NCBI RefSeq assembly: GCF_020283565.1
Contig: NC_060060.1
Location: 49,588,015 to 49,652,014 of the forward strand
DNA: 64,000 nt
DNA from: Trifolium pratense
Lineage: Eukaryota > Streptophyta > Magnoliopsida > Fabales > Fabaceae
Direction of reading: 5' to 3'
The translations under genes were made by a program, and so were the position numbers. Each line of letters begins with the position of its first letter. Position 1 is the stretch's first letter. Of this stretch, positions 63,089-64,000 are shown one piece after another. The notes under the pieces were generated by a model. It saw only the letters and a program-made list of their open reading frames with translations. It did no database searches and was not told where the DNA came from.

Positions 63089-63472
63089 TTATAGTTATTT
63101 TATTATAATCTAATCTAACTAATCTAATAATTTTTTGATGAAGACAGGAAAAATATAAGTAAGTTGGTACTATTTGGGGTCTATTTGAATTGACTTATTT
63201 GAGTTTATTTAGTGGCATAAGTTTTGTGAGACTGTTCTAGAGAATTTATGACAATTTTCATAAGTTTTTTTAACTTATTTTCATAAGTTCTACAATACAG
63301 TTTATTGAAATAGCTTGTAGAATATATAAAGACAATTTATCTTTTATTTTATATTTTGCTATAAATACATAAACGGTTAGTATGAAAAGCACTATGCTAT
63401 AAGCTGTTTATTCAAACAAGCCCTTGATAGTTAGCAAGTTTGATAGTTAGCAAGTATTCTCTTACATTAGGG

Positions 63473-63800
63473 TCCGTTCGATATGCTAAAAAATAAGGGA
63501 TTGGACAGGACAACTCTAGTTGTACTGTGTTTGATTGTAAAACTGTTTAAGGAACTGGACAAACTGAGTGGCAATGGACAGGACAAAACAGAATTTTTTG
63601 TCCCTCACTAAACCACAACACAACTTTTTGTCCGTAGTACAATTTGTCTAAAATACCAAAATACTATTTTATTAACCAAATATCGTATAAGACAAAAAAA
63701 TGTTCAATATCCCAAAAATTTGTTATGTGCTGTTCTGTCATGTGTTGTACTGTTTTGTCTTGTACTGTTCAGTACTTATCTTTTAACAAATGAGTATATG
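63473..63800. mobile_element. MITE-like element (relative of 51170-51480)
   Basis: TTAGGGTCCGTTCGATATG start, GGATTGGACAGGACAA and TTTTTTGTCCCTCACTAAACC motifs match the element nested in element C. The right end is unclear. 63800-64000 holds no recognisable gene. Confidence 0.6.
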
Positions 63801-64000
63801 CTGCCATTTATTATGTATCTTGTGCTGCGTATTTTTGGTTATATGTGGTTTTTAGATCGTGAACCTCTACGAGAACTTTTTTTAGGTCCTTACTTGTTCC
63901 GCGCTGAAAAGCGGCGAGGCTTGAAGCTGTTTACGGGTCTTCGTTACCCAGTCATCTTCAGTTAGAGTTTAAAGATCAACTTAGAAGTTGTAATTTAAGA

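Larger units (their letters stand above)
59214..63470 (+). repeat. Second copy of the cupin intron, exploded by insertions
   Basis: Pieces in order match 54176-55000: AGCAACATTTATTACCCTCT (59220), AGGAATGATTTCTGAGACTA (59378), CAGTGATGATAATTGGTTT (61721), TTCAAAACCATTGGGATTG (62230), GAAACTTTAGAAGTGTATTG (62473), AAGTTGGTACTATTTGGGG (63162) and GCCCTTGATAGTTAGCAAGT (63420). Exon 1 is not present; the left boundary joins the coiled-coil relic at about 59214. Any exon 2 copy would lie beyond the window. Confidence 0.92.

Overview
This is nuclear DNA from a flowering plant, almost certainly an inverted-repeat-lacking-clade legume such as Medicago truncatula. The reasons are AT-rich sequence with many-exon genes and GT-AG introns, a gene for a nodule-specific cysteine-rich (NCR) peptide (found only in that legume clade), a chloroplast antenna gene, and a dense load of small plant transposons. 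All identifications come from reading the sequence and from memory of protein families; no database was searched.

I can support six host genes. An NCR-type secreted peptide lies at 3.7 kb (minus). A four-exon LRR receptor-like kinase resembling Arabidopsis At5g51560 lies at 10.8-14.3 kb (minus); it lacks the catalytic HRD and DFG aspartates. A five-exon coiled-coil protein of the WPP domain-associated protein (WAP) family lies at 33.3-37.8 kb (plus). The six-exon LHCB5/CP26 photosystem II antenna gene lies at 38.6-41.8 kb (minus), convergent with WAP. A three-exon glycine-rich small protein lies at 43.1-46.9 kb (minus). A two-exon single-domain cupin lies at 54.1-56.1 kb (plus). The exon joins were derived codon by codon and every joined frame stays open. 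The genes look like unrelated neighbours, not a pathway.

The rest is mobile DNA in layers. 0-9.5 kb: part of an LTR, a LINE 3' end, a solo LTR with a perfect 5-bp target duplication (TSD), a copia RNase H relic, and a poly(A) retroposon split by a hAT element. 15-27 kb: MITEs, two copies of a fold-back family each with a perfect 9-bp TSD, a 601-bp non-coding retroposon with a 13-bp TSD, and two inverted-repeat elements separated by (TA)n tracts. 27-33 kb: a gene desert with SINEs. 47-49 kb: a Cassandra-type LTR (5S rRNA-derived) whose internal region carries an organelle-type large-subunit rRNA fragment. 50.7-53.6 kb: a hAT-like element whose (TA)n core hosts two further elements. 54-64 kb: the cupin gene and a second, heavily interrupted copy of its intron. 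Each duplicate preserves the empty insertion site of the other's elements.

The most unusual items are the Cassandra/rRNA chimera, the elements housed in (TA)n tracts at two loci, the reciprocal empty sites of the cupin duplication, and the short poly(A) retroposon family that has neither tRNA-type promoter boxes nor coding capacity.
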